In this document: positions 9,637 to 17,500 of the stretch, one piece after another
Numbering within the stretch: position 1 is the first letter of the stretch
Layout of the letters: each line of letters begins with the position of its first letter
Origin: Trachelipus rathkii
Taxonomy: Eukaryota > Arthropoda > Malacostraca > Isopoda > Trachelipodidae
Assembly: GCA_015478945.1 (NCBI GenBank)
Contig: JABUQX010041910.1
Span: 1 to 17,500 of the forward strand
Direction of reading: 5' to 3'
DNA length: 17,500 nucleotides
Program-made: the position numbers and the translations under genes
Notes under the pieces: generated by a model
What the model was told of the DNA's origin: nothing
Database searches by the model: none
The model's input: only the letters and a program-made list of their open reading frames with translations

Positions 9637-12624
9637 GAGCTTACGCGGCATTTTAGATAGGTACAAAACAAAGTTGCTCTTGGGTTTAAAGACGGAAGCA
9701 ACCAACCCACACGTCAAGCCACGCCGACATGGGCCACCCAAGATGCATGTTGCGATTAAATTGCACATAATAAGACAGACTCGACAAACATTTCAACAAC
9801 TCACGCCAGCGACCTCGAAAACCATCGACCAAACCATGCGCTACTCCGTTAGAACAATTGCAATACAGGAGGCGTCTAACCCCAGCTAGCTCGCGATCTG
9901 CCACTCCAGAAAAAGAGGATTATTCCCGGAACAGATCTTCAAAGTCTCCATGCCTTCGAAATCCACATGCTTGACCATGGTACTTATCTTAAATCCTATA
10001 GAAGGGACTTTTACACACACCCCCCTATGGAGTCTACACCAGCGATCTGTCAGATTTGCTCCCGGGTTAACAGAGATTAACAACCAACCACAAGGTCAGC
10101 GGCCACTCAGAAATGGAACCATCATTGCTTGTGCGCATTAAATTTGCATAAAATAAGAAACGAAGAAAAAATTTCACATTCAGCCAAGGACTAACGAACC
10201 GTCAACAACCCAGCGTCACCGATCAGGACAAATGCTACAGGAAGATTACCCACCAAACTCGTCACCCGCATACCGACACCACAAAAAAACGGTACTCTTA
10301 CCAGATGTTCAAATTTCACTAGCTTCGCTAATCAACTGCTTTGAAAACTCAAAAGAATACTATTTAAAATCCACATAGAAGGGATAGTTGGACCCACAAT
10401 GACTGGACGGCTACACCCGAGCACTTCTTCTGAGGCGTGCTCCTGAGGTATACAGGAAGCAAAACCAACAAAAAAAAACACCACCAACAAACCGACCAAG
10501 TCAAATAATCCGACATGGGCACAACATGCTGTTGCGACAAATTTGCTAATAAAAACGAAAGATAAATTTCGCTCGCGCAGGGACTCGAAACAACATGACA
10601 CAGCGATACGCTTTAAAGACAATTGTAAAGGAGGCCTCTACCACAATAATATTTGCGAATCCGCCACTCACCCAGAAAAAAGTATCGCATCTACGAAAGA
10701 AGTTTTCAAAAATTTTCTTGCTTCGATATCACTCCTTCTGCAAACTGCGGAGTATATATAGGGTGTACGTTGAGTAACACCCTGCTAGCGGGTAACAACC
10801 GGGCATAATTTATATAGTTTTGCTTCACGTGTCACAAGAGAGCAAACCAAACCAAGTCAGGACACGTCGATAATGGGAACAACATTGCTATAGTCATGCG
10901 AACAAAATTTGCATTTAATAGACGAAGTAAAAAATTTTCACTTTCGCCAGGAATTCGAAACCATCGGAACAACAGAAACGTCGCTGCAGAAACAAGTGTT
11001 TACAAGACGGTTTAAACCACAGATCAAGACATACCGAGAACACCCAGAAAAAAAAGGCAATTTCTGTTACAGTTTTTAAAGTTTCCTTGCTTCGATATTC
11101 ACTGCTTATGAAACTCGACTACTTATTAAAAATCCACAGAAGGATGGTTATTAACCCCTTCTGATGGGCACACGGCATTCTCAGGGAAAAGTGATCATGA
11201 GTAACCGGCCCAAACCCACAAGGTCAAGAGAATGCCAAACAGAGCGCACAACACATGCTTATCTAAACGACAAAATTGCAATAAAACGGAAAAAAAATAT
11301 CGTCAGCGCGCCCAAGGACTCGAACTATCGGACAACAGCGTCGCCGATATAGACAATATAATAAAACGGAGGGCTCTAACCAAAAATAATACGATTCCGA
11401 ACACCCACCTAGAAAAAAATTTATCGCATCTCGACAAAAGTTTTTTAAATCTCCTGCTTGCAATATCACTGACTTTGAACTCGACTACTTACTTAAATTT
11501 CACAGAAGGGTGAATTTGAATCTCTGCTGGGGACTACACAAGGCAATACTTCTGGGCTCCTGGGTTACAGGAGCAACCGACCAAGAGTCAAGGAACGCAC
11601 GAACATGCGCACAAGATGCTAGTTGCCGAACAAATTTGCAATATAAGACGAAAAAATATTTCACTTGCGAACAGGACTCGAAAACCATCGGACAAATGCG
11701 TCCGCCGTTAGACATGTAGAGGGGCATCTACCACTAAGTCACGATCCACCTCCCCAGAAAAAAGAAAGGCATCTCGAAAGTTTCAAATCTCCTTGCTTCG
11801 ATCATCACTGCTTTGAAACCAAATACTATAATTTATCCACAGAGAGATTGAGTATGGAACCCCTGATGAGGGACTACACGGCCCCATTTCTTCAAAAGGT
11901 GTGTTCATGATGCACAGGAGCAACCGACCCAAAGTTCCAAGGAACGCCGACATGCCCGACAACTCACTGCATGTTGCCCGCACAACCTTTGCACCCATAA
12001 TAAAGACGAACCCCCACAAAATTCACTCCACAGCCAGCGCACCTCGACACCATCGACCACCGCGTCGCCGTTAGACAACTGTAGACGGCTGGCTCCCTAC
12101 CACTTGTCCGATCCCACTCCCCCAGCAACAAGAAGGCATACTCGAAAGTTATTTCCACATCTCCTGCTCTCGATATCACTGCTTTCGAACCCCTCAATAA
12201 TACCTTCCATCTTAAATCCACAGAAGGATCGGTTGGAAACCCCTGCATGGGACTACACGGCCATTTCTTCAAAAGAGACCAGATGCTTGTGTACAGAGAG
12301 CAGCCGACCAAAAGTCAAGGATCGCCCCAAACATGCAGCACAACATGCTTGCCTGTGCGAGATAACTATTGCAAATAATACAGCGAAAAATAATTCTTCA
12401 CATCGCGAAAACAGGGCACCGAACCATTGACCAAAAACGAACCGTCGCCGCTTAAAGAAATGTACAGGGGCTATTACTACTATTTGCGATCCGCCTCTCC
12501 CAAAAAGGAAGACAATTCGGAACAGTTATTCAAGTCACCTAGCTATCAGCCAAAAATCCACATGACTTTGAAAACTCAATAAGTAACTATATCGTTAACA
12601 AATCAAATAGAAGGTTGCTTGGAC
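9637..12624. repeat. Satellite array B: eight units of ~372 bp
   Basis: A GAAACCATCGGACAACAGCGTCG-like block recurs at about 9822, 10199, 10591, 10961, 11325, 11685, 12050 and 12424, with spacings of 360-392. Around it each unit repeats, in order: GGGACTACACGGCC, CATTTCTTC, GGAGCAACCGACC, AAGTCAAGGAACGCCGACATG, CACAACATGCT, AATTTGCAATAA, AGACGAAAAAATTTCAC, CAGGACTCGAAACCATCGG, GCGTCGCCGTTAGACAA, GGGCTCTACCAC, GATCCGCC, CCAGAAAAA, CTCCTTGCTTCGATATCAC, TGCTTTGAAACTC and AATCCACAGAAGG. All copies have the same orientation. The array opens near 9637 and closes near 12624 at the same point of the unit (GGACTACA), giving very nearly eight whole units. Many 60-115 codon ORFs on both strands fall inside it and are repeat shadows. 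It has no sequence in common with satellite A that I can see. Confidence 0.93.
10580..10665 (-). other. tRNA-like (SINE-like) segment within satellite B, best-looking copy
   Basis: On the minus strand the unit reads GGCGGATTCGC, then TGTGGTAGAGGCC, and about 35 bases later a GTTTCGAGTCC block. TGGTAGAGC resembles a tRNA D arm (RNA polymerase III A-box region), and GGTTCGAGTCC is the T arm (B box). The same pair appears in other units: 12413-12495, and near 11674-11735 and 11317-11385. The 83-86 base span is close to tRNA length. The 3' acceptor strand does not pair with the GGCGGAT 5' strand and no clean anticodon arm forms, so this is a tRNA-derived relic at most, not a tRNA gene. Confidence 0.4.
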
Positions 12625-12842
12625 TACATATAATATAATATTAATAGTAACTAACACACTAATATAATACTCTAAATACTACTACATAATATAAAACAAT
12701 ATATATATTTATAATATAACTAATATATAATACCTACCAAACCTAATAAAATAAATAAATAACTATTAAATATATATATTATCATACTATAACTAAAACT
12801 AAATAACTCAATATATATAATAATCACATACCTATATCTTAT
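12625..12842. repeat. Imperfect AT/TAA-rich tract
   Basis: AT-rich simple sequence with scattered C (CTAA, ACTAC) starting exactly where satellite B stops. It is less pure than the other (AT)n tracts, like the tract at 8588-9003 on the other side of the LINE and satellite block. Confidence 0.75.
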
Positions 12843-13917
12843 TAATTGAGCAAATAAAAAGTTTTTTTTGCCGTATCTACAAACAATGACAAAATTCTTT
12901 CCAAAATGTATCAATAATTGTGATTCTTTCTAGACATTTCATTTTTATCCATTACGATGAGATACAAAACAAAATTCAACTTAAACAAAACGAATCACAA
13001 GTTTTTTTTTTCTCCAAATTTGGTATCAAGTCACATAGTAAACGTAGTTAAACAAAAAACTGTACGTAATAAAATATAAATGTAATTTGGACTAGAAACG
13101 TAAAGTGTGTCAGGCCACATGGTTGACTATAATCGTACTAGTATCAAAAAAATTTTTAAAAGTACCTATTTCAGAGATAATGTAAAAAAAAATTTAAAAA
13201 CAAATTTTCAAAATAACGTGTCTAATTAAAATTTATTACCACAGCTAAACTTGGACGTCAATTCTACGTGCAAAAAAAACATTGAAATATCTTGAAAAAA
13301 ATAAAGATTATATAAGGAGCAATATTTTGTGGAATTCACCAAAAAAAAAACTTACCTCTCTATCAACCCTAAACGTTCTAAAACGAACATTTTTTTTTGT
13401 TATGTTTTTTTCAATAAAATTAAAGATATCATAGATTGTTCATCAAAAAAATATTACTTTATAAAAGGATGGTTTTTAAATAGTTGAGATTTTAGCTAGA
13501 AGAAATACTCCCCTTAAGATCTAGATCACAAAGCTAGATGGCTGGGTCCTTCCATATCATGCCTTAAAATACTCATGGGTAATTTCTGAATAAAGATAAT
13601 TATGCATATTAAACATGATTATCATAAGTGCCAATATCATCACTATTCCGTTTACAAAGATATCACATTCGCCTCCATAGTCAAAACTCACTTTACCATG
13701 TTTAATCTAAAACAATCCAAGAAATGCTCTGTAATTCAACCAAACAAGATTAAACCTAATGAATATACCAATATTAATAACTTAAGAGACCTGCCATCAA
13801 GTAAAATCAATTGGCTATATAATACTATAAAATATGGGACGTAGGCAGGAATAATTACATTTCAGAGAAGGGGGGCAAAAGGCATTGGATGTGATAAAAC
13901 TATTACAAATACTATAA
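12843..13917. other. AT-rich sequence with no supported gene
   Basis: Several A or T homopolymers of 7-10 bases occur. An 80-codon plus-strand ORF (13602-13844) has composition typical of random AT-rich sequence (rich in N, K, I, Y, S) and no motif. A slightly less AT-rich patch at 13500-13560 (CTAGATCACAAAGCTAGATGG) holds the short direct repeat CTAGAT but nothing else recognisable. Confidence 0.5.
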
Positions 13918-13995
13918 TAACTAATAAATATTATAATATTAACTACTATATATAATATATATAAATATATATATAAAATATATATATATATATAA

Positions 13996-14029
<34 letters not shown>

Positions 14030-14071
14030 AAGTATTATACTTAATATAATATATATAATATAATATATCTT
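13918..14071. repeat. (AT)n / (ATA)n microsatellite
   Basis: AT dinucleotide with AAA and ATT interruptions over about 150 bases. It separates two AT-rich unique stretches. Confidence 0.9.
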
Positions 14072-14661
14072 CGAGTATTCAAAGTTGTGAATAAAAACAA
14101 AGGTAATTACACACCACATATCGCCAATATTCTATTAAATGATTTCATACATTTAACGAAAAGTCTTATTATCAAAAGAAGAATAACTAGTAAAGTAAAT
14201 ATAGTTTCATTTATAGCTGAAAATAAAAATTAAACTAATTCGTTTATTTCCCTTTCCCCAAAATCACAGATATATAAATTAAATCTTCTACTCCAATTGA
14301 TGTTTTTGACATTAAACTATTTCCCCCGTGAATGCTTAGTAAAAATAGAACCCATTTAACTTATCGTTAGGGATATTAGACCAATTTAAGACACGTTGTA
14401 AACACGTCGTAAGATACTTAAACGACATTTTCAATTTTACAAGCAGTTTGTGAAAAGAGTAGAAAGACTTTCATAAGCTATGATAGGCAACTGCTGCAAA
14501 AAATGTGCAAAGTTTGCAAAGTAATTGATACTGACTCATATTTCTCATCAAAATTATGTATCCCCATTTGGAAATGATACCTTCTAGAAGTTAACCAAGT
14601 TTCTGCTTCAACAATTAGGTATGTAATGGAGTTAAAAAAGAGATTTTTAAAAAAAATCTGA
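14072..14661. other. AT-rich sequence with a weak coding trace
   Basis: Near 14480-14580 a plus-strand frame reads SYDRQLLQKMCKVCKVIDTD, with a C-x-x-C pair and better amino-acid balance than the surroundings, but it soon meets stops. I cannot assign a family. Confidence 0.25.
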
Positions 14662-14826
14662 TTTGAAAATTTTCTTATTCTAACATGGTGTGCACAAAAT
14701 GCAAAGAGAGATAGAATGTATAATACTAGTGTTCCACAGAAATCTGATACGTCAGAGATTGTTGAAAATGAAGATATGGTGGAAAACTCTGAACAATCCT
14801 CAGCAGAACTTATTGAGTCACGTTAG
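14662..14826 (+). pseudogene. Possible coding fragment, acidic and serine-rich, unknown family
   Basis: This is a 54-codon open stretch with internal ATG at 14716. From there it reads KSDTSEIVENEDMVENSEQ, acidic and serine-rich, unlike translated random AT-rich DNA. After the stop at 14824-14826 another frame continues with LEAGILLDTVRGNENLHKNF (from about 14823), so the stop may be a one-base frameshift. It resembles a disordered linker of a transposon-derived protein, but I cannot name the family. Chance remains possible. Confidence 0.25.
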
Positions 14827-15085
14827 AGGCTGGGATTCTTTTGGATACTGTACGTGGTAATGAAAATCTTCACAAAAATTTCTACAATTTTTAAAAAAAT
14901 TCTTTAAAGAGGACATGCATTATTTTCACTAATGTTATACGGTTTTTTAAAATAAATTATTAAAAAGATTTTTCTATGTGACACATGGACCTCAAATACC
15001 ATAATTATATTACTTTTAGTTTGAAAGATAATTTGCCATAGATCCAAATAGGAGATTATATTCTCCTTATGATTATTAGAAACAG

Positions 15086-15394
15086 ATGCAGAAAGTAGGA
15101 CATTTCCTCCTGCTGATGAAAGCTGTAACATGTTGCAGTTCGTGTGGCTTGCGTTACATATCTGGATCAGATGAGAGATTTTTAAATGATAATTTCACTT
15201 GGCTAAAATGTTCAGAAAATATCCTATTTGATTTACATTGGCGACCATCGATGATAATTACTCATGACAATGGTACTCTACCCAAAGTTCTGCGTGAAAC
15301 GTACTTTCAAAGGAAAAAATTTATAAATTGGAATTACAATTTTAACAGTGTTTCTAAATTCTGGAACAGCAATTTATCGATCATTAATAATTAA
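15086..15394 (+). CDS. Unrecognised 102-residue ORF
   Basis: This is the longest ORF in the 14-16 kb part, from ATG at 15086 to a stop at 15392-15394. It contains CCSSCGLRYISGSDERF near the N terminus and a balanced composition up to about residue 85, then becomes asparagine- and serine-rich as the DNA turns AT-rich. The upstream frame on the same strand carries TFPPADESCNMLQFVW over the same bases, so the true frame is uncertain. No signal peptide, membrane segment or known motif is seen. It may be a decayed mobile-element piece related to the acidic fragment about 260 bases upstream, or chance. Confidence 0.2.
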   Translation: MQKVGHFLLLMKAVTCCSSCGLRYISGSDERFLNDNFTWLKCSENILFDLHWRPSMIITHDNGTLPKVLRETYFQRKKFINWNYNFNSVSKFWNSNLSIINN

Positions 15395-16137
15395 TATATT
15401 AAATTTAAAACGATGGGAGCAACAAAAGAAAAACCTATCTAGGATTTTAGAGATACTGATCTCTTATTAAGAATTAATTTGTACTTCCAATTTTCTTATA
15501 CAGCCAAATGGTAGGAGCGACCCATTAAAACCCAAGTCCAAACAAAGTTTACATCATATTATAAATAGTAAATATATCCGTGTAGACTTACGAGCAATAT
15601 AGCTTCCTTAGCCATATCATCTATCAGCCTATTCAATGTTCAAAGAGAGTAAAAGCCTAGAAATTTCTTCACGTACATTAGAGCATTCTATATAACGAAA
15701 AGCGAACACCAAATCGGATACCTAGTTCTGTTCGGAATATGTCTGCTGTAATGGACGATTTACAGTGGAAAGATATTCACCAAATTGTTAACAGTGAATA
15801 GGGCAGCGGATCCGGTAAATTTGTTTTCCACAAAAAAATAATTAAAGTTTATACTAGTATTATTAGTATTATTATTATTATTAATTATATAATTATTGTT
15901 ACCATTTTAAATTTACAATTCAAAATAAAACATTTACATTAGTTACCGACTGATATTAAAACATTTAATGTACTTAAATAACAAAATAAAATTAATAAAT
16001 ATTTATAGATCATAATAAAAAAAATTTAATTTTTTTGAAACTGTTAAGGTTTAGAAATTATAACCTTAATATTTTTTAAATAAATAAGTGAATTTGTAAC
16101 CGTTGGTGATAGAACTTTAACAACATTGATGTATTTA
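15395..16137. other. AT-rich sequence, no supported gene; short (ATT)n at about 15859-15884
   Basis: A 20-codon frame starting at ATG 15739 (MSAVMDDLQWKDIHQ) is too short to judge. The right part may contain the upstream reverse-transcriptase region of the Penelope-like element beyond recognition: a V-T-V-G-D-R-T-L piece lies just before 16138. Confidence 0.4.
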
Positions 16138-17204
16138 TGAGTGCATTTGCACTAATATATAGAAAATGTTCCATCATTACTTGGCGGAGCTAGAAAATAG
16201 AATTTTGATGGAAAACAATACATTCAACCCAGTCTTTTATGCAAGATATGTTAAAGAGACCCTTACTATATTTAGGAACCATACAGACATTCATCAGTTT
16301 ATCAACCGCTTGCAAAGCCTTTCTTGCCTCAAATTCACATCTGAAACATCTCTAAGTAATATTATTAACTTTTTGGATATTAATCAAAATTAATTAATGA
16401 CGATGGAACATTTTCTACAGGCATACATGTCAAGCAAACTGATAATGGTCTGTACCTTAATTACAGCACCTACTACTTAGAAGTATATAAGAATTCCATT
16501 GTAAAAACACTCATATATAGGGCTTATAAATTGTGCTCGGATTGGGAATCATTTGATGTTGAAGTTCAAAGAATTAAACAGAACCTGATCAACTGTAACC
16601 ACCCTTTAAATTTAACGGAAAAAATAATAAACAAAACCATCAACAAACTATAAAAAAACAGAACAATACGAATAATATCTCTGTGAAAGCATTAAATTTT
16701 ATTTTGAAACTTCAAATGCAAAAGACTTTGATAATGAGCAAAAATGACTACGCGGCATTATTAACACTCACATTAAATCTACAAGTAACACAAAAATCGC
16801 AGATGAACTATACCACAAAACAAGAAAACTTTTTTACTAAGGATACCCTTTCAGTTAATTACCATGTTGTGTACCAATTTGGAGGTCCCGAGTCTGACCA
16901 TATGTCGACGTATACTGTTACACTACTAATAGGCTAAAAGATAAGGCATACCATCATTTTAAACCTAGTAAAATATACGAACATTTATTCACTGAACATA
17001 ATTTACAAGTAAACTCAAATTAAAAAGCTATATAAATACTATATAAAAAACAACCCTCCCCAACAAAAAATGCCCGGGGAAAAAAGCTTTCCCAAAAAAA
17101 AAAAAAACCCTGAAAAAACAGCGGAGGCTTATTACATAAAACATCTAAAATCAAACATTAACATAAAGTTCAACGTACTGTCACTTAAATTAAATATAAT
17201 ATGA
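16138..17204 (+). pseudogene. Penelope-like retroelement: reverse transcriptase C-terminal half plus GIY-YIG endonuclease, frame-broken
   Basis: The order matches the 3' half of a Penelope-like element. Open piece one (16166-16393) reads HHYLAELENRIL, then FYARYVKETLTIFRNH and LPFLD-like NIINFLDI; the catalytic YVDD of motif C is replaced by YVKE. Piece two (open 16384-16653, another frame) reads TGIHVKQTDNGLYLNYS, then KTLIYRAYKLCSDWESF and RIKQNL, the conserved thumb region of these elements. Piece three (16683-16937) ends with NYHVVYQFGGPESDHMSTY. Piece four (16916-17023) carries YTTNRLKDKAYHHF. Piece five ends with AEAYYIKHLKSNINIKF and a stop at 17202-17204. Pieces three to five correspond to the C-terminal GIY-YIG domain: V-x-Y start, degraded Y-I-G, conserved final glutamate-alanine helix. 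At least four frameshifts and the lost catalytic aspartates make it inactive. 17041-17120 is low-complexity and may be sequencing noise. The 5' half is missing or unrecognisable. Confidence 0.87.
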
Positions 17205-17500
17205 AATGCAAAATCTGAAATCTAAATTTGTAATTTAAAATTTTTTTAAATCTTGTGGTTAGATAATTCATTTAATTGTTAGAATCGAAACTCTGAAAGA
17301 TGTCCGAGGTTTACAGGACGAAACCGGTCAGAAACTAATAAACATAAATATGCCTCCTTAATAAATATGCCTCATACTTTCTTTTGCAAATTATTTTTCT
17401 AGACTAGTATTAAGAAATTAAAATCAAAATCAGAAGAAAATATTTAGGGGAATTGGAAGTTGAAAGTAAAACTTTAATATGAAAACAAAAGTGATATAGA
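17205..17500. other. AT-rich 3' flank of the Penelope-like element
   Basis: Noncoding. It contains the hammerhead-like motif and a tandem 13-base repeat, ATAAATATGCCTC, at 17344-17356 and 17361-17373 (17-base period). The right edge of the element is not defined in the window. Confidence 0.5.
17293..17329 (+). ncRNA. Degenerate hammerhead-ribozyme-like motif
   Basis: CTGA (17293-17296) is followed by GTCC (17302-17305), a 10-base loop, GGAC (17316-17319), GAAA (17320-17323), then CGGTC (17325-17329). GTCC and GGAC pair to form a stem II-like helix between the CUGANGA-type box and the GAAA box, and GGTC would be the cleavage-site triplet region. Penelope-like elements are known to carry type I hammerhead motifs in their terminal repeats, and this lies 89 bases past such an element's stop codon. 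The first box reads CTGAAAGAT rather than CTGATGA, and I could not pair a convincing stem I, so it is a decayed copy or a lookalike. Confidence 0.4.

Noticed and set aside
10580..10665. A functional tRNA gene
   Set aside because: The acceptor ends do not pair, no clean anticodon stem-loop forms, and the segment is part of every ~372-bp unit with scattered mutations.
9547..12430. Many 60-115 codon ORFs on both strands
   Set aside because: They lie inside the LINE remnant or the satellite B units and repeat from unit to unit in decayed form; none shows a protein family signature.
5158..12624. CRISPR array
   Set aside because: Units are 166 and 372 bases with divergence throughout and no alternation of short identical repeats with unique spacers; the context is eukaryotic.
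13602..13844. 80-residue plus-strand ORF
   Set aside because: Its composition (N, K, I, Y, S) is that expected of random AT-rich DNA, and no motif or coding neighbour supports it.

Overview
This window looks like repeat-rich eukaryotic nuclear DNA, most likely from an arthropod and possibly a decapod crustacean. The reasons are the very long (AT)n tracts, a LINE of a type I associate with arthropod genomes, a Penelope-like retroelement, a hAT transposase remnant and two complex satellites. There are no prokaryotic operons, ribosome binding sites or long ORFs. The taxon is an inference; no host gene or rRNA is available to confirm it.

Layout. 1-480: frame-broken, K/E/A-rich coiled-coil sequence on the minus strand, probably a retrotransposon gag-like remnant. 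688-850: (AT)n. 1523-1924: C-terminal dimerisation domain of a hAT transposase, minus strand. 2002-2371: (AT)n. 2405-3642: 3' part of a non-LTR retrotransposon (LINE), plus strand, ending in a GAAA-rich tail. 3643-4055: (AT)n. 4056-5157: AT-rich, unassigned sequence including an A-rich block. 5158-8510: about 20 tandem copies of a ~166-bp satellite, each with a nested GGAGCC/GGATCC hexamer run. 8588-9003: (AT)n. 9010-9615: a second, more decayed copy of a related LINE. 9637-12624: eight copies of a ~372-bp satellite with a tRNA-like (SINE-like) segment on the minus strand. 12625-14071: AT-rich sequence. 14072-16120: AT-rich sequence with faint coding traces of unknown identity. 16138-17204: 3' half of a Penelope-like element (reverse transcriptase plus GIY-YIG endonuclease), frame-broken, with a degenerate hammerhead-ribozyme-like motif just downstream.

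Nothing here is a convincing intact host gene. Every recognisable coding piece is a mobile-element remnant interrupted by stops and frameshifts. Some frameshifts could be sequencing errors, because homopolymers are ragged, especially at 17041-17120. The most interesting parts are the two satellites, neither of which I recognise as a named family, and the ribozyme-like motif next to the Penelope-like element. The mobile-element islands are repeatedly bounded by (AT)n tracts, so the window reads as an alternation of decayed transposons or satellites with AT microsatellites.
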